Origin: a bacterium
GTDB lineage: Bacteria; UBP15; UBA6099; JAJRTR01
Length of the DNA: 31,562 nt
Direction: 5' to 3'
Assembly: GCA_024278215.1 (NCBI GenBank)
Contig: JAJRTR010000021.1
Coordinates: 1 to 31,562 of the forward strand
Shown in pieces: positions 6,665 through 13,934 of this stretch (its first letter is position 1; each line of letters starts with the position of its first letter). A model generated the notes under the pieces. That model made no database searches, was not told the origin of the DNA, and saw nothing but the letters and a program-made list of their open reading frames with translations. Both the position numbers and the translations under genes were made by a program.

Positions 6665-8752
6665 ATGTCTATACAAAAACGCACACCTGGCAAAACCTCG
6701 CTCCGCTCGTGGCCCGGCATCCTGTGGTTTGTTGTCGTCATGCTGATCGCCTCTCCATGCCTCGGGTATCCCAGGATGGGACCGGCTATGGACCGTGACA
6801 TTGCAAGGCTTGTCTATACGAACAGTACCTCTTATCCGCTTCCCGAGGGCTGGGAGATACAGAGCCGGAGCTTTACCGATACGGACATTACGGTAACTCT
6901 CAAATCGGAGACCGGCGACGAAGCCGTTGTCCGGCTTTCTTATCCCTGGCTTCCGGTTCGCGGGGAAATCGTGGGGAGAACACTCAGTTTCAGGCTGGAA
7001 ATACTGACCGCTGAAGGCGCGGAAGCCCGAACAGCCGCCCTGGATTTCTGCAACAGAATAAGAAAAAACGACAGGGTATATTTTTTCGCATCGAAAAATA
7101 TGCTCAAGCGTGAACTCTGGACTCAATATCTGTTCAGGCGATTCATCTTTACTCCCATTATTGATTACAAACTATTATTTGTGATATGCCCGCTCCTGGG
7201 ATTATATATGATGAAATCTTCCATAGTAAGAAAATATTTCCTGCCGGAGGGAGCTTACGGTCGTCTCGCGCTTCTGGCGGTTTTCGTTCTTGGATTGACC
7301 CTGAGGCTGTACGTTTCGCCTTCGGTGCCGATACACTGCAACTCACACGGAATCGGTGAAGTCAGATTGTATCTCTCACTCATGCAGGACGAAACGCTGG
7401 AGACAGCATACGGGAGAGCTTTTCCATCTATAATGAGATGGATTCTGGGATTTATCGGGCCGGTGGAAAAGAACATTTTTCTGATAAATAAAATTCTGGG
7501 CGCGCTCGCCATTCCGGCAATATTTTTGTTTGCGAAAGGGCTTACGGGGTCCGACGCGGCTGGGATTTTTTCCGCGTTTTTCCTCAGCTTGTCCCCGGCG
7601 CAGGTATGGATGGCAGGCACTGAATCGCAAATTCCGATGTACATGCTCATCGGCCTCACCGGTCTCGGGCTACTGTGCCTGTCGGCTCGAACGAGGAGTA
7701 TCTCCATTCTGTGGCTCGCGGCTATCATGATCTCTTATGCGTCTTCTTTAAGGATACTGACGGTGCTGATAGTTCCCGTCGCAGTCGCCACAGGGCTATA
7801 CCTGGGGGTTCATAAAAAAAAGGATATTCATGACACATACTTGAAACATGTCATAGTGTGCCTGGCGGTGGCTGCGATATGGATGACCTTTCATTATCTC
7901 TCTATTTCGGCAATGACGGGCAAGGGATGGTCGGAATCGAATCCGCTGAAGGTTCTGTGTATTTTCTTCTTTCACGATGGACTGTCTTTTAAAAATACTA
8001 TTCTCGACCCGACTCTGACACCTTTTATCGTACCATTCGCTGCCGCCGCCGCTTATGTTTATGCCTGGAAAAGGGACAGGCGATTCGCGCTTTTTGCTAC
8101 GGTTGTTTTCCTGATCGCGGTTCCGATGACGTTTTCGGTGCTGGACTGCCGGACATCGGCCGTAAGATATCAGACTCAGGCACACTGGGTATATTTCATA
8201 CTTGCGGCATCTCTTTTCACCAGTATTGCGCCCGAATATCTTCGCCGTAAGCGGAAAACCCTGGCAGTGCTCGTGATTATTCTTACTGTTGTGGGTTCCG
8301 TTCCGGGACTCGCCATGCTCTACAGAGGCGACGAAGAAATGAATGAATACCGGTTCATGCGGGAAACCGCGCATAAGATTCCGGCGGGTACGGTGATAAG
8401 GCTACCTGTCGAAAACGCGGGCAACGGCAAATTAATAACCGATTTCCCCGATTATATCAATAGCCATATTGTCGTGAAAGACAGGGAGAAAGCCCCTGAC
8501 GGATACAGAGAACTCATCTACGACGGCCTGGACTGCTATAGATTCACAACAGTAGAAGAAAGGGCAACCGACTTTCTCCCTGACGGCAAAAACAAACAGT
8601 GTGTAGAGATATGTGACGGGCGACTCGTACCGCTTTATGAGAAAAAACTCGATGCCGGAGTTCCGTTCATCGGATACCATAAGCGATTCTATAAATTAAG
8701 TACTAAAAAACCAGTAGTCGGTTTCTATGAGTGTCTTCCTGATGGAAAATAA
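6665..8752 (+). CDS. GT-C/GT39-like multipass membrane glycosyltransferase, first of a tandem pair
   Basis: The 695-residue product begins with a signal peptide or anchor (WPGILWFVVVMLIASPCLG), followed by a ~140-residue extracytoplasmic domain (GWEIQSRSFTDTDITV...). Many membrane segments follow, then a C-terminal soluble domain with four cysteines, the first in GLDCYRF and the last in VGFYEC. The membrane part has the look of lipid-phosphate-sugar-dependent GT-C enzymes (ArnT/PMT-like). The loop after the first core helix reads HCNSHGIGEVR, with His, Asn and Glu where Asp-Glu is usual, so activity is not certain. An ATG at 6665 fits the signal peptide; a GTG at 6623, five bases after the radical SAM stop, is an alternative. 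The frame is open further upstream, but that part overlaps the radical SAM gene and is not protein-like. It overlaps its paralog downstream. Confidence 0.75.
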   Translation: MSIQKRTPGKTSLRSWPGILWFVVVMLIASPCLGYPRMGPAMDRDIARLVYTNSTSYPLPEGWEIQSRSFTDTDITVTLKSETGDEAVVRLSYPWLPVRGEIVGRTLSFRLEILTAEGAEARTAALDFCNRIRKNDRVYFFASKNMLKRELWTQYLFRRFIFTPIIDYKLLFVICPLLGLYMMKSSIVRKYFLPEGAYGRLALLAVFVLGLTLRLYVSPSVPIHCNSHGIGEVRLYLSLMQDETLETAYGRAFPSIMRWILGFIGPVEKNIFLINKILGALAIPAIFLFAKGLTGSDAAGIFSAFFLSLSPAQVWMAGTESQIPMYMLIGLTGLGLLCLSARTRSISILWLAAIMISYASSLRILTVLIVPVAVATGLYLGVHKKKDIHDTYLKHVIVCLAVAAIWMTFHYLSISAMTGKGWSESNPLKVLCIFFFHDGLSFKNTILDPTLTPFIVPFAAAAAYVYAWKRDRRFALFATVVFLIAVPMTFSVLDCRTSAVRYQTQAHWVYFILAASLFTSIAPEYLRRKRKTLAVLVIILTVVGSVPGLAMLYRGDEEMNEYRFMRETAHKIPAGTVIRLPVENAGNGKLITDFPDYINSHIVVKDREKAPDGYRELIYDGLDCYRFTTVEERATDFLPDGKNKQCVEICDGRLVPLYEKKLDAGVPFIGYHKRFYKLSTKKPVVGFYECLPDGK

Positions 8753-10877
8753 GCCCGCCGACCGGCACACCCGACAGGTGTGGTACGAGAAGCGAAGCGC
8801 ATTATCCTGCAAACACGCGGTTGCCGTTCTCTTCGCGTTCCTTTTTCTTTTTACCTGTTCTCATCGTGTATTTTCACTTCCGATAATGGGCCCGGAAACC
8901 GGGCCGCGAATAGAGAGCCTCATAAGCCGAAGCGCCGATCGTTTCCCGCTTCCCGACGGTTGGGACATCGCCGGGTATCATTACACTGATTTCGACGTTT
9001 TTGTCCGCCTCGAAAAACCGACCGGCGCACAAGCTGTTTTCCGTCTTGCCTGCACTTCGCTTCCGTCGAAAAACACACTTGTCGGCGAATCCCGCAATTT
9101 CAGGATGGAACTCTCCGACTTCTCCGGCGTGAGCGCGCCAGAAACGCTCCGGGTCGGCGACTCGCTTCTGGAAAGAATAAAACATAATGATCAGCCATTG
9201 TTCTTCGATCAGCCCGACATGCAGAACAGAGAAGGCATATATGAATTCCTGTTTAGGAAATATTTGTTTATACCTTTGATTTTTGCAGGTTTTGCAGCCG
9301 GTGTTTTGCTCCTGCTTGTCGGCTTCCCGCTTATCCGGAAGCACCTGCTGCCTGGAAATGTAGTATGCGCCGTGATCCTGGCGTTCCTGCTGATTGCAGG
9401 CGCGGCGTTAAGGTTTGGCGTCGGCCCCGGAGCACCTGTCCACAACAACGGGCATGGAGTCCGCGAGCTGAGATCGATCCTTTACACAGAGTCGCCCGAG
9501 CAGAAAGAGATGCTGTACGGCAGCGTATATACAACCCTGATGAAGAGTCTGGCCGGTGTCGCGGGGAACACCGACAGTGCGGTCTTTAACATCAACAGGA
9601 TTTTGGGAACACTCGCCGTTCTTGGAATGTTCATGTTGGCGCGTGCACTGCTCTTTTCCGAAACCGCCGCACTCACAGCCGCTGCCGCATTCAGTTTCAA
9701 CCCCGGTCTGGTGTGGCTTTCCGGCTCGGAGTCCCCGGCGTCCATGTATCTGTTTTTTGCCCTGTCGGGATTCGCTTTTACGGTCGTTTCCGCGAAAACC
9801 CGAAGTTGGCGTCTACTGTGGCTGTCGTTGATTTTTATATGTGCGGCTTCCACTATGAGGTTGCTTACGATGGCTGCCGCTCCGGTCGCTATACTGCTGT
9901 TCGTCTACTCTTCATATCAACCTGCAAGTCCCGGCAACGATGCCGGAGACAAGAACAGTTTCAAACAACACGCATTACTTTGTTTCGGGATATTGATTGT
10001 CTGGTTGTGCTTCCATTGTCTCACTCTTGACCCCGACAATGCGGCAAACGGGATCGCGCGCATTTCCGCGTCAATGTACCTGCACAACATGCGAATATAC
10101 AATATACTGTTCGACCCGACATTGACACCTGCCTGCCTGCCGTTTTTCGCGGCGACCGGATTCCTTCTGTTGCTGTGGAAGCGCCCGGTGCTTGCCGCTT
10201 TGCTGGCGGTTGTTTTCGTTCTCATAGTGCCGGTGAGTTTCACTACCATGGCCGACCGCACCGACTTCCTGCGCTATCAACCCCAGACACACTGGCTATA
10301 CTTCCTCCTTACGGCTTCGCTCGTGGATTTCATCGCGAAAAGTTCTTTGTCACGTCGAATCGCGGATGTCGTCGCCCTGTCTGTCCCGGCGGCAGTTGTG
10401 ATGTTTTCAATAGCCGGCCTCACATTCCTTGCTGCCGGAAACGAGGAAATAGCGGAGTATCGTTTCATCAGCAACATGTCCGCATCGTTGCCCCCCGGGA
10501 CCGGTATCGCACTTCCCGTGCGCCCGGATGCCGATGAACGAATGATCTCCGATTTTCCGGATTATCAGGGAAGATTCAAGTTGAATAAAACAGGAATCAT
10601 CGGGAGAAAAACCGACGAACTGATATACACAGGGCTCGACTGTTACCGCTACAACGACATGAAAGAAATGAGTCGGAAAGCAGAGGCCGGAGGCATGAGA
10701 CCGGAATGCGCGTCGATCTGCGGCGGGCACCCGATTCCTGTCAGAGAGAAAAAACTGAAAGTCGAAATTCCCGACAGTGTTCTGCACAGGAGATATTTCA
10801 TGCTTGGAACCGACCGGCCAGTCATCGGATTCTACAAATGTCCGGAACACGTGGACAATAAACGCGAGGGTAATTGA
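8727..10877 (+). CDS. GT-C/GT39-like multipass membrane glycosyltransferase, second of a tandem pair
   Basis: This 716-residue protein is a divergent paralog of the gene before it, sharing the same order of parts. It has an N-terminal signal segment (AVAVLFAFLFLFTC), an extracytoplasmic domain (FPLPDGWDIAGYHYTDFDV), a multipass region with HNNGHGVREL after the first core helix, and a C-terminal domain with four matching cysteines (GLDCYRY, PECASIC, IGFYKC). The conserved DPTLTP loop (ILFDPTLTP here, ILDPTLTP in the partner) also recurs. The pair probably arose by tandem duplication and may act as a heterodimer or on related acceptors. The chosen ATG overlaps the preceding gene by 26 bp; an ATG at 8742 would overlap by 11. 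It is the last gene of the operon headed by the NifH-like gene. Confidence 0.75.
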   Translation: MSVFLMENKPADRHTRQVWYEKRSALSCKHAVAVLFAFLFLFTCSHRVFSLPIMGPETGPRIESLISRSADRFPLPDGWDIAGYHYTDFDVFVRLEKPTGAQAVFRLACTSLPSKNTLVGESRNFRMELSDFSGVSAPETLRVGDSLLERIKHNDQPLFFDQPDMQNREGIYEFLFRKYLFIPLIFAGFAAGVLLLLVGFPLIRKHLLPGNVVCAVILAFLLIAGAALRFGVGPGAPVHNNGHGVRELRSILYTESPEQKEMLYGSVYTTLMKSLAGVAGNTDSAVFNINRILGTLAVLGMFMLARALLFSETAALTAAAAFSFNPGLVWLSGSESPASMYLFFALSGFAFTVVSAKTRSWRLLWLSLIFICAASTMRLLTMAAAPVAILLFVYSSYQPASPGNDAGDKNSFKQHALLCFGILIVWLCFHCLTLDPDNAANGIARISASMYLHNMRIYNILFDPTLTPACLPFFAATGFLLLLWKRPVLAALLAVVFVLIVPVSFTTMADRTDFLRYQPQTHWLYFLLTASLVDFIAKSSLSRRIADVVALSVPAAVVMFSIAGLTFLAAGNEEIAEYRFISNMSASLPPGTGIALPVRPDADERMISDFPDYQGRFKLNKTGIIGRKTDELIYTGLDCYRYNDMKEMSRKAEAGGMRPECASICGGHPIPVREKKLKVEIPDSVLHRRYFMLGTDRPVIGFYKCPEHVDNKREGN

Positions 10878-10901
10878 CGACAGTCGTCTTGATGCTGAAT
10901 A

Positions 10902-10925
10902 ACCCGCATATTTCACAAATACGGG
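10902..10925. repeat. REP-like palindrome, copy 2
   Basis: An ACCCGCAT...ATACGGGCT palindrome lies 25 bp after the stop of the second glycosyltransferase gene, in the gap between convergent genes. It abuts a solo MITE end (10930-10977). Confidence 0.6.
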
Positions 10926-10929
10926 CTAT

Positions 10930-10977
10930 GGACAATAGCAGCCGACCGCCGCCGAATCAGAATTCTGCAATTGGCTC
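10930..10977 (+). repeat. Solo right end of the 178-bp MITE family
   Basis: This 48-bp block runs from GGACAATAGCAGCCGACC to CAATTGGCTC. It matches the right end of the complete element at 15026-15203 and the solo end at 24221-24268. The left end is absent here, so it looks like a decayed or recombined copy. Confidence 0.65.
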
Positions 10978-10987
10978 TTTAGTAAAA

Positions 10988-12244
10988 TCAGGGGCAGGTT
11001 CTGTGCGCCTTTCGTACACTTCTTCCGCAGAAGTACGGTGTGGGGTCTATGGCGACGCCGTTTTTCCTGATCTCGAAGTGGAGGTGGCTCCCTGTAGAAT
11101 AGCCGCTGCTGTCCGCTTTCATTATCACCTGTCCTTTTCTCACTCTGTCGCCCTTTCTGACGAGCAGTTTCAGTCCGTGAGCGTAGACAGTGGCATAGCC
11201 GGAACCGTGCCTTATAACGATGTGTCTTCCATAGCCGCGTCCATTCGATGCGCTGAAAACCACACCGTCCGCGGCAGCGCAGATGTCCGATCCGTAGCGC
11301 GCACGCAGGTCGACACCCTTATGGTTGGTCGAAGCGCGCCGTGTAGGACTCTTGCGCGGACCAAACGGAGAAGTGATATAAAAACTCCGCCCGCAAACCG
11401 GAGATGAAAACCTTCCGGTGAATGACGGAACAACAGGCTGCTGGCCGTGCGCCCGGCGCAACTGATTCTCTATTGCCTGATTCTCTTTTTCAAGCTGCGC
11501 ATATTCCTCCTCCAGCAGTCGACGCTCCTTTTGTATGCTTAGCAGAGCCTTCCTTTTTATACTTTCCAGCTTCGCATTGTTAGCTTTCTTCTCCGCAAGT
11601 ATTCTTTTCTTTGTTTCCATCTCACGAGCGTTTCTGTCCACCACCGCGCGTTTCGACACTACATCTTCGTGCAACACCTTTAGTTTTTTCATCACATCGA
11701 GATCATGCTGAGTCAGAAGTTGCAAATAGTAGACACGTGTTATCAGATCGCTGAAACTCGATGAGTTGAACAATACTTCAAGATAACCGGCCCGCCCATT
11801 TTTATAATACGCTACGAGTCGCTCCTCGTACCTTTTTCGGTAGGTCTCGAATTTATCTTTCGAAATCTTCAGTTGCTTCTCGAGATATGAACTCTGTGCC
11901 TCTGTCTTTTTCAGATCCCGTGTTGTTCTGTTCAGGTCTCTCTGCGTCCGGTAAAGTTCATTCTGCACTTTATCAAGCTGTGTACTGACACCTTTTTCTT
12001 CCATCATTTTCTTGCTCAGCTCTTCCATTAGCCGCTTCTGCCTTTTTTCATTAACTTTTCGGACCTTTGCCAACTCCGACTCGTTATACGTATCTGCAGA
12101 TCTGATTTGAAGTGAAAGGGGAGACAAACATACAAGGCAAAAAGTGAAAAATATCATTAAGAAACAGTTTATGCGAAAGTCGTCTTTTATATGTGTAGAT
12201 TTCACCAACAATACCCAATTGTACCTTTTCGTTATCATTATCAT
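10988..12244 (-). CDS. EnvC-like M23 murein hydrolase / hydrolase activator
   Basis: This 418-residue envelope protein should act in the periplasm on peptidoglycan at division or growth. A membrane segment (CFLMIFFTFCLVCLSPLSL, about residues 27-45) is followed by a long coiled coil (about 50-275) rich in Lys, Glu and Arg. The C-terminal LytM/M23 domain (about 290-405) keeps the zinc ligands and catalytic residues: HKGVD, VYAH and HLHFE. It may therefore be an active endopeptidase rather than a degenerate activator like E. coli EnvC. The N-terminus is uncertain: the ATG at 12244 gives a 26-residue cytoplasmic tail, and an ATG at 12157 would start just inside the membrane segment; neither has a clear ribosome binding site. 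It is divergent from lexA and its 3' end faces a repeat cluster. Confidence 0.88.
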   Translation of the reverse strand: MIMITKRYNWVLLVKSTHIKDDFRINCFLMIFFTFCLVCLSPLSLQIRSADTYNESELAKVRKVNEKRQKRLMEELSKKMMEEKGVSTQLDKVQNELYRTQRDLNRTTRDLKKTEAQSSYLEKQLKISKDKFETYRKRYEERLVAYYKNGRAGYLEVLFNSSSFSDLITRVYYLQLLTQHDLDVMKKLKVLHEDVVSKRAVVDRNAREMETKKRILAEKKANNAKLESIKRKALLSIQKERRLLEEEYAQLEKENQAIENQLRRAHGQQPVVPSFTGRFSSPVCGRSFYITSPFGPRKSPTRRASTNHKGVDLRARYGSDICAAADGVVFSASNGRGYGRHIVIRHGSGYATVYAHGLKLLVRKGDRVRKGQVIMKADSSGYSTGSHLHFEIRKNGVAIDPTPYFCGRSVRKAHRTCP

Positions 12245-12374
12245 AATTTATCAAATGAATTTTTCCTATGAATGCCGTTAAAAAGTTTTTACTACACCGA
12301 ACACCGTCAATTGCTATCCCCCAATAAGAACATCCATCTGTAAAATCCCGTAACTCAGAAATTTTACACATCAA

Positions 12375-12403
12375 TTGACAGCTATACATATTTACACTAT
12401 ACT
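12375..12403 (+). promoter_or_regulatory. Consensus sigma70-type promoter toward lexA
   Basis: TTGACA (12375-12380) and TATACT (12398-12403) are separated by 17 bp. Transcription would start near 12410, giving lexA a leader of about 330 nt that contains the SOS box and hairpins. A second promoter nearer lexA cannot be excluded. Confidence 0.6.
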
Positions 12404-12459
12404 AGTTTACAGTTATACGGTTCAGATCGTCAACTTGCTGTGACGGATAAATTGTTGCA

Positions 12460-12475
12460 GTTGTTACGTGACAAC
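12460..12475. promoter_or_regulatory. 16-bp pseudo-palindromic operator candidate
   Basis: GTTGTTACGTGACAAC is palindromic except for one symmetric mismatch pair. It lies 20 bp before the SOS box and could bind a dimeric regulator. Confidence 0.35.
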
Positions 12476-12494
12476 CGACAATGATCGGCCATAA

Positions 12495-12508
12495 CGAACG
12501 TGCGTTCA
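12495..12508. promoter_or_regulatory. LexA operator (SOS box, GAAC-N4-GTTC type)
   Basis: CGAACGTGCGTTCA fits the CGAACRNRYGTTYG consensus of Bacillus and actinobacterial LexA at 13 of 14 positions. The core is GAAC-N4-GTTC at 12496-12507. Its place upstream of lexA indicates autorepression. It lies about 90 bp past the predicted start of the consensus promoter, so it may act as a roadblock or mark a second promoter not recognised here. Confidence 0.65.
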
Positions 12509-12591
12509 GCATTTTAAAGCATCTTGACCGACTTTGACAAAAATATCGTTTTTAAAAATGACTTGTTACGCACGAATCAATAATGAGATTG

Positions 12592-12643
12592 CCGGAAGCT
12601 GGAGCTTCCGGTTCCAGACGTTCACGGGATAGACCCCGGGAAC
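12592..12643 (+). repeat. Two hairpins in the lexA leader
   Basis: CCGGAAGC-TGGA-GCTTCCGG (12592-12611) is a perfect 8-bp stem with a tetraloop. GTTCaCGGG...CCCGgGAAC (12620-12643) is an 8-bp stem with one mismatch. Neither is followed by a T-run, so they do not look like terminators. The first resembles the hairpin cores of non-autonomous dispersed repeats. Confidence 0.5.
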
Positions 12644-12655
12644 AATAAAAATCTT

Positions 12656-12727
12656 TGTGCCGTGCCCGAACCGCATTTGTTTGGGTACGAAAATGCGACT
12701 TTTTCGGTGCTGACTACGCCGGGTTAG
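12656..12727 (+). repeat. 72-bp structured repeat, copy 1 (lexA leader)
   Basis: The block is about 85 percent identical, without gaps, to 18934-19005. A 10-bp stem (12662-12671 with 12679-12688, two G-U pairs) encloses the loop CGCATTT. That loop is also perfectly complementary to AAATGCG at 12691-12697, so two mutually exclusive pairings are possible. A CTTTTT run follows. The block ends at the AGGGGG Shine-Dalgarno of lexA. Confidence 0.65.
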
Positions 12728-12737
12728 GGGGAAAAAG

Positions 12738-13334
12738 ATGTCACCTAAGGAACTGACGAAAAGACAACAGCAGATTCTTGATTACATTTACGACTATGCG
12801 AGGGAGGCCGGATACCCGCCGACTATCAGACAGATCGGAGCATTCTTTGGAATCAAGTCGCCAAACGGTGTCGCGGACCACCTGAAGGCCCTCGAAAAGA
12901 AAGGCGAAATACGGCTGCATAAAAACACAGCGCGCGGCATCGAACTCCTGAAATCACCAAAGAAGGGGATACCTCTTGTCGGGCGCATCGCAGCAGGCGC
13001 ACCGCTTCTTGCAGCCGAAAATATCGAAGATTTCATCACTATCGAACGCATGTTCCCATTCGACGGCAGATGCTTCGCCCTGCGCGTGAAGGGCGACAGC
13101 ATGAAAGACAGCGGTATACTCGACGGCGATATCGTTGTCGTGAAATCACAGAGCGTTGCAGCAAATGGCGACATCGTTGTCGCTATCATCGACGACGAGG
13201 CCACCGTAAAATATTTTTACAGAGAGAAGAAAAGCATTCGTCTTCAGCCTGCCAACGATAGCTTCGCACCGATATTTACAAAGAAAGTCGAGATCCGCGG
13301 CATCGTAATTGGAGTTATCCGTTCCATGAATTAA
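12738..13334 (+). CDS. lexA: LexA repressor
   Basis: This 198-residue protein is the SOS repressor and self-cleaving peptidase. The N-terminal winged helix-turn-helix spans about residues 1-65 (TIRQIGAFFGIKSPNGVADH contains the recognition region). The cleavage site is A86-G87 in RIAAGAP. The catalytic dyad is S121 (VKGDSMKD) and K158 (EATVKYF), as in all active LexA proteins, so RecA-stimulated autocleavage is expected. Length is normal for the family. The AGGGGG Shine-Dalgarno at 12726-12731 fixes the ATG. An SOS box upstream points to autoregulation, and the long structured leader may add a second layer of control. Its recognition helix should match the GAAC-N4-GTTC operator, which is not the E. 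coli CTG-N10-CAG type. Confidence 0.97.
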   Translation: MSPKELTKRQQQILDYIYDYAREAGYPPTIRQIGAFFGIKSPNGVADHLKALEKKGEIRLHKNTARGIELLKSPKKGIPLVGRIAAGAPLLAAENIEDFITIERMFPFDGRCFALRVKGDSMKDSGILDGDIVVVKSQSVAANGDIVVAIIDDEATVKYFYREKKSIRLQPANDSFAPIFTKKVEIRGIVIGVIRSMN

Positions 13335-13380
13335 TCGATGGGCACATACGTAACCATTTGCAATTAGCTTTAAAGGAGAT

Positions 13381-13407
13381 AGCCCGCATATTTCACCAAT
13401 GCAGGCC
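13381..13407. repeat. REP-like palindrome, copy 3
   Basis: AGCCCGCAT...ATGCAGGC, with the shared ATTTCACCA core, lies 47 bp after the lexA stop. Confidence 0.6.
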
Positions 13408-13560
13408 AAAAACAGGTAAAAACAGTGTCGAAAACCTGTAAACCCTTCAGTTACGCCTCAGAATGACGCAATTCCGTTACCGGTATATGTTGATTTTATC
13501 TAAGAAATAGAATAACCTAGTGCCGAGCAAATCATCGAATGTTTATGCAGGAGGTTTTAC

Positions 13561-13779
13561 ATGGAAGAAGGATCCGAGAAAAGATATTGCCCGATACTTA
13601 AAAGGGCATGCCTCAGAGAACAATGCGAATGGTGGACAGGCAGAGGAGAATATGCGAAATGTGCCGTGAGAGTGCTGGACGACAACAGCTTTAAATTGTA
13701 CAAGATATTGCAGGCGCTCCAGGGCGGCGGCGCACCAACGGGTGGCGGCGGGTTCGGTAAGGAACCGGACGAATTTTGA
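13561..13779 (+). CDS. Small four-cysteine protein of unknown function
   Basis: The 72-residue product has cysteines at 10, 17, 22 and 34 (YCPILKRACLREQCEWW, then KC). This spacing would suit a zinc or iron-sulfur site. The tail is Gly-rich and ends in acidic residues. Small proteins with a similar Cys-Pro...Cys...Cys-x-Trp/Leu-Trp pattern occur in many Gram-negative bacteria without a known role. A perfect AGGAGG at 13549-13554, six bases before the ATG, makes translation very likely. It sits between lexA and the RNase H gene on the same strand, but gaps of about 155-225 bp on both sides suggest its own transcript. Confidence 0.7.
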   Translation: MEEGSEKRYCPILKRACLREQCEWWTGRGEYAKCAVRVLDDNSFKLYKILQALQGGGAPTGGGGFGKEPDEF

Positions 13780-13934
13780 TACTATATCAGGCGGTTTTGC
13801 ACGCGCGGTCATAAAATATATAACCATCCTCGTTCACAGAGGCCACTGCGGGAATACAATAACGTAAGTCTTCAGCTTTCACCATAATATTTCCAGCGGC
13901 AACATGTTTCGTGTGAGACGTGCAAAGGGCATAT

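Larger units (their letters stand above)
12245..12737. other. 493-bp divergent intergenic region with the structured lexA leader
   Basis: This gene-free stretch between the M23 gene and lexA holds, from left to right, a strong rightward promoter, a 16-bp pseudo-palindrome, an SOS box, two hairpins and a 72-bp structured repeat that ends at the lexA Shine-Dalgarno. Each is listed separately. No coding sequence is credible here. Confidence 0.7.

Noticed and set aside
12662-12697. H-type pseudoknot in the 72-bp repeat
   Set aside because: Both stems cannot easily form together because only two bases would have to span a 10-bp stem; alternative hairpins are the simpler reading.
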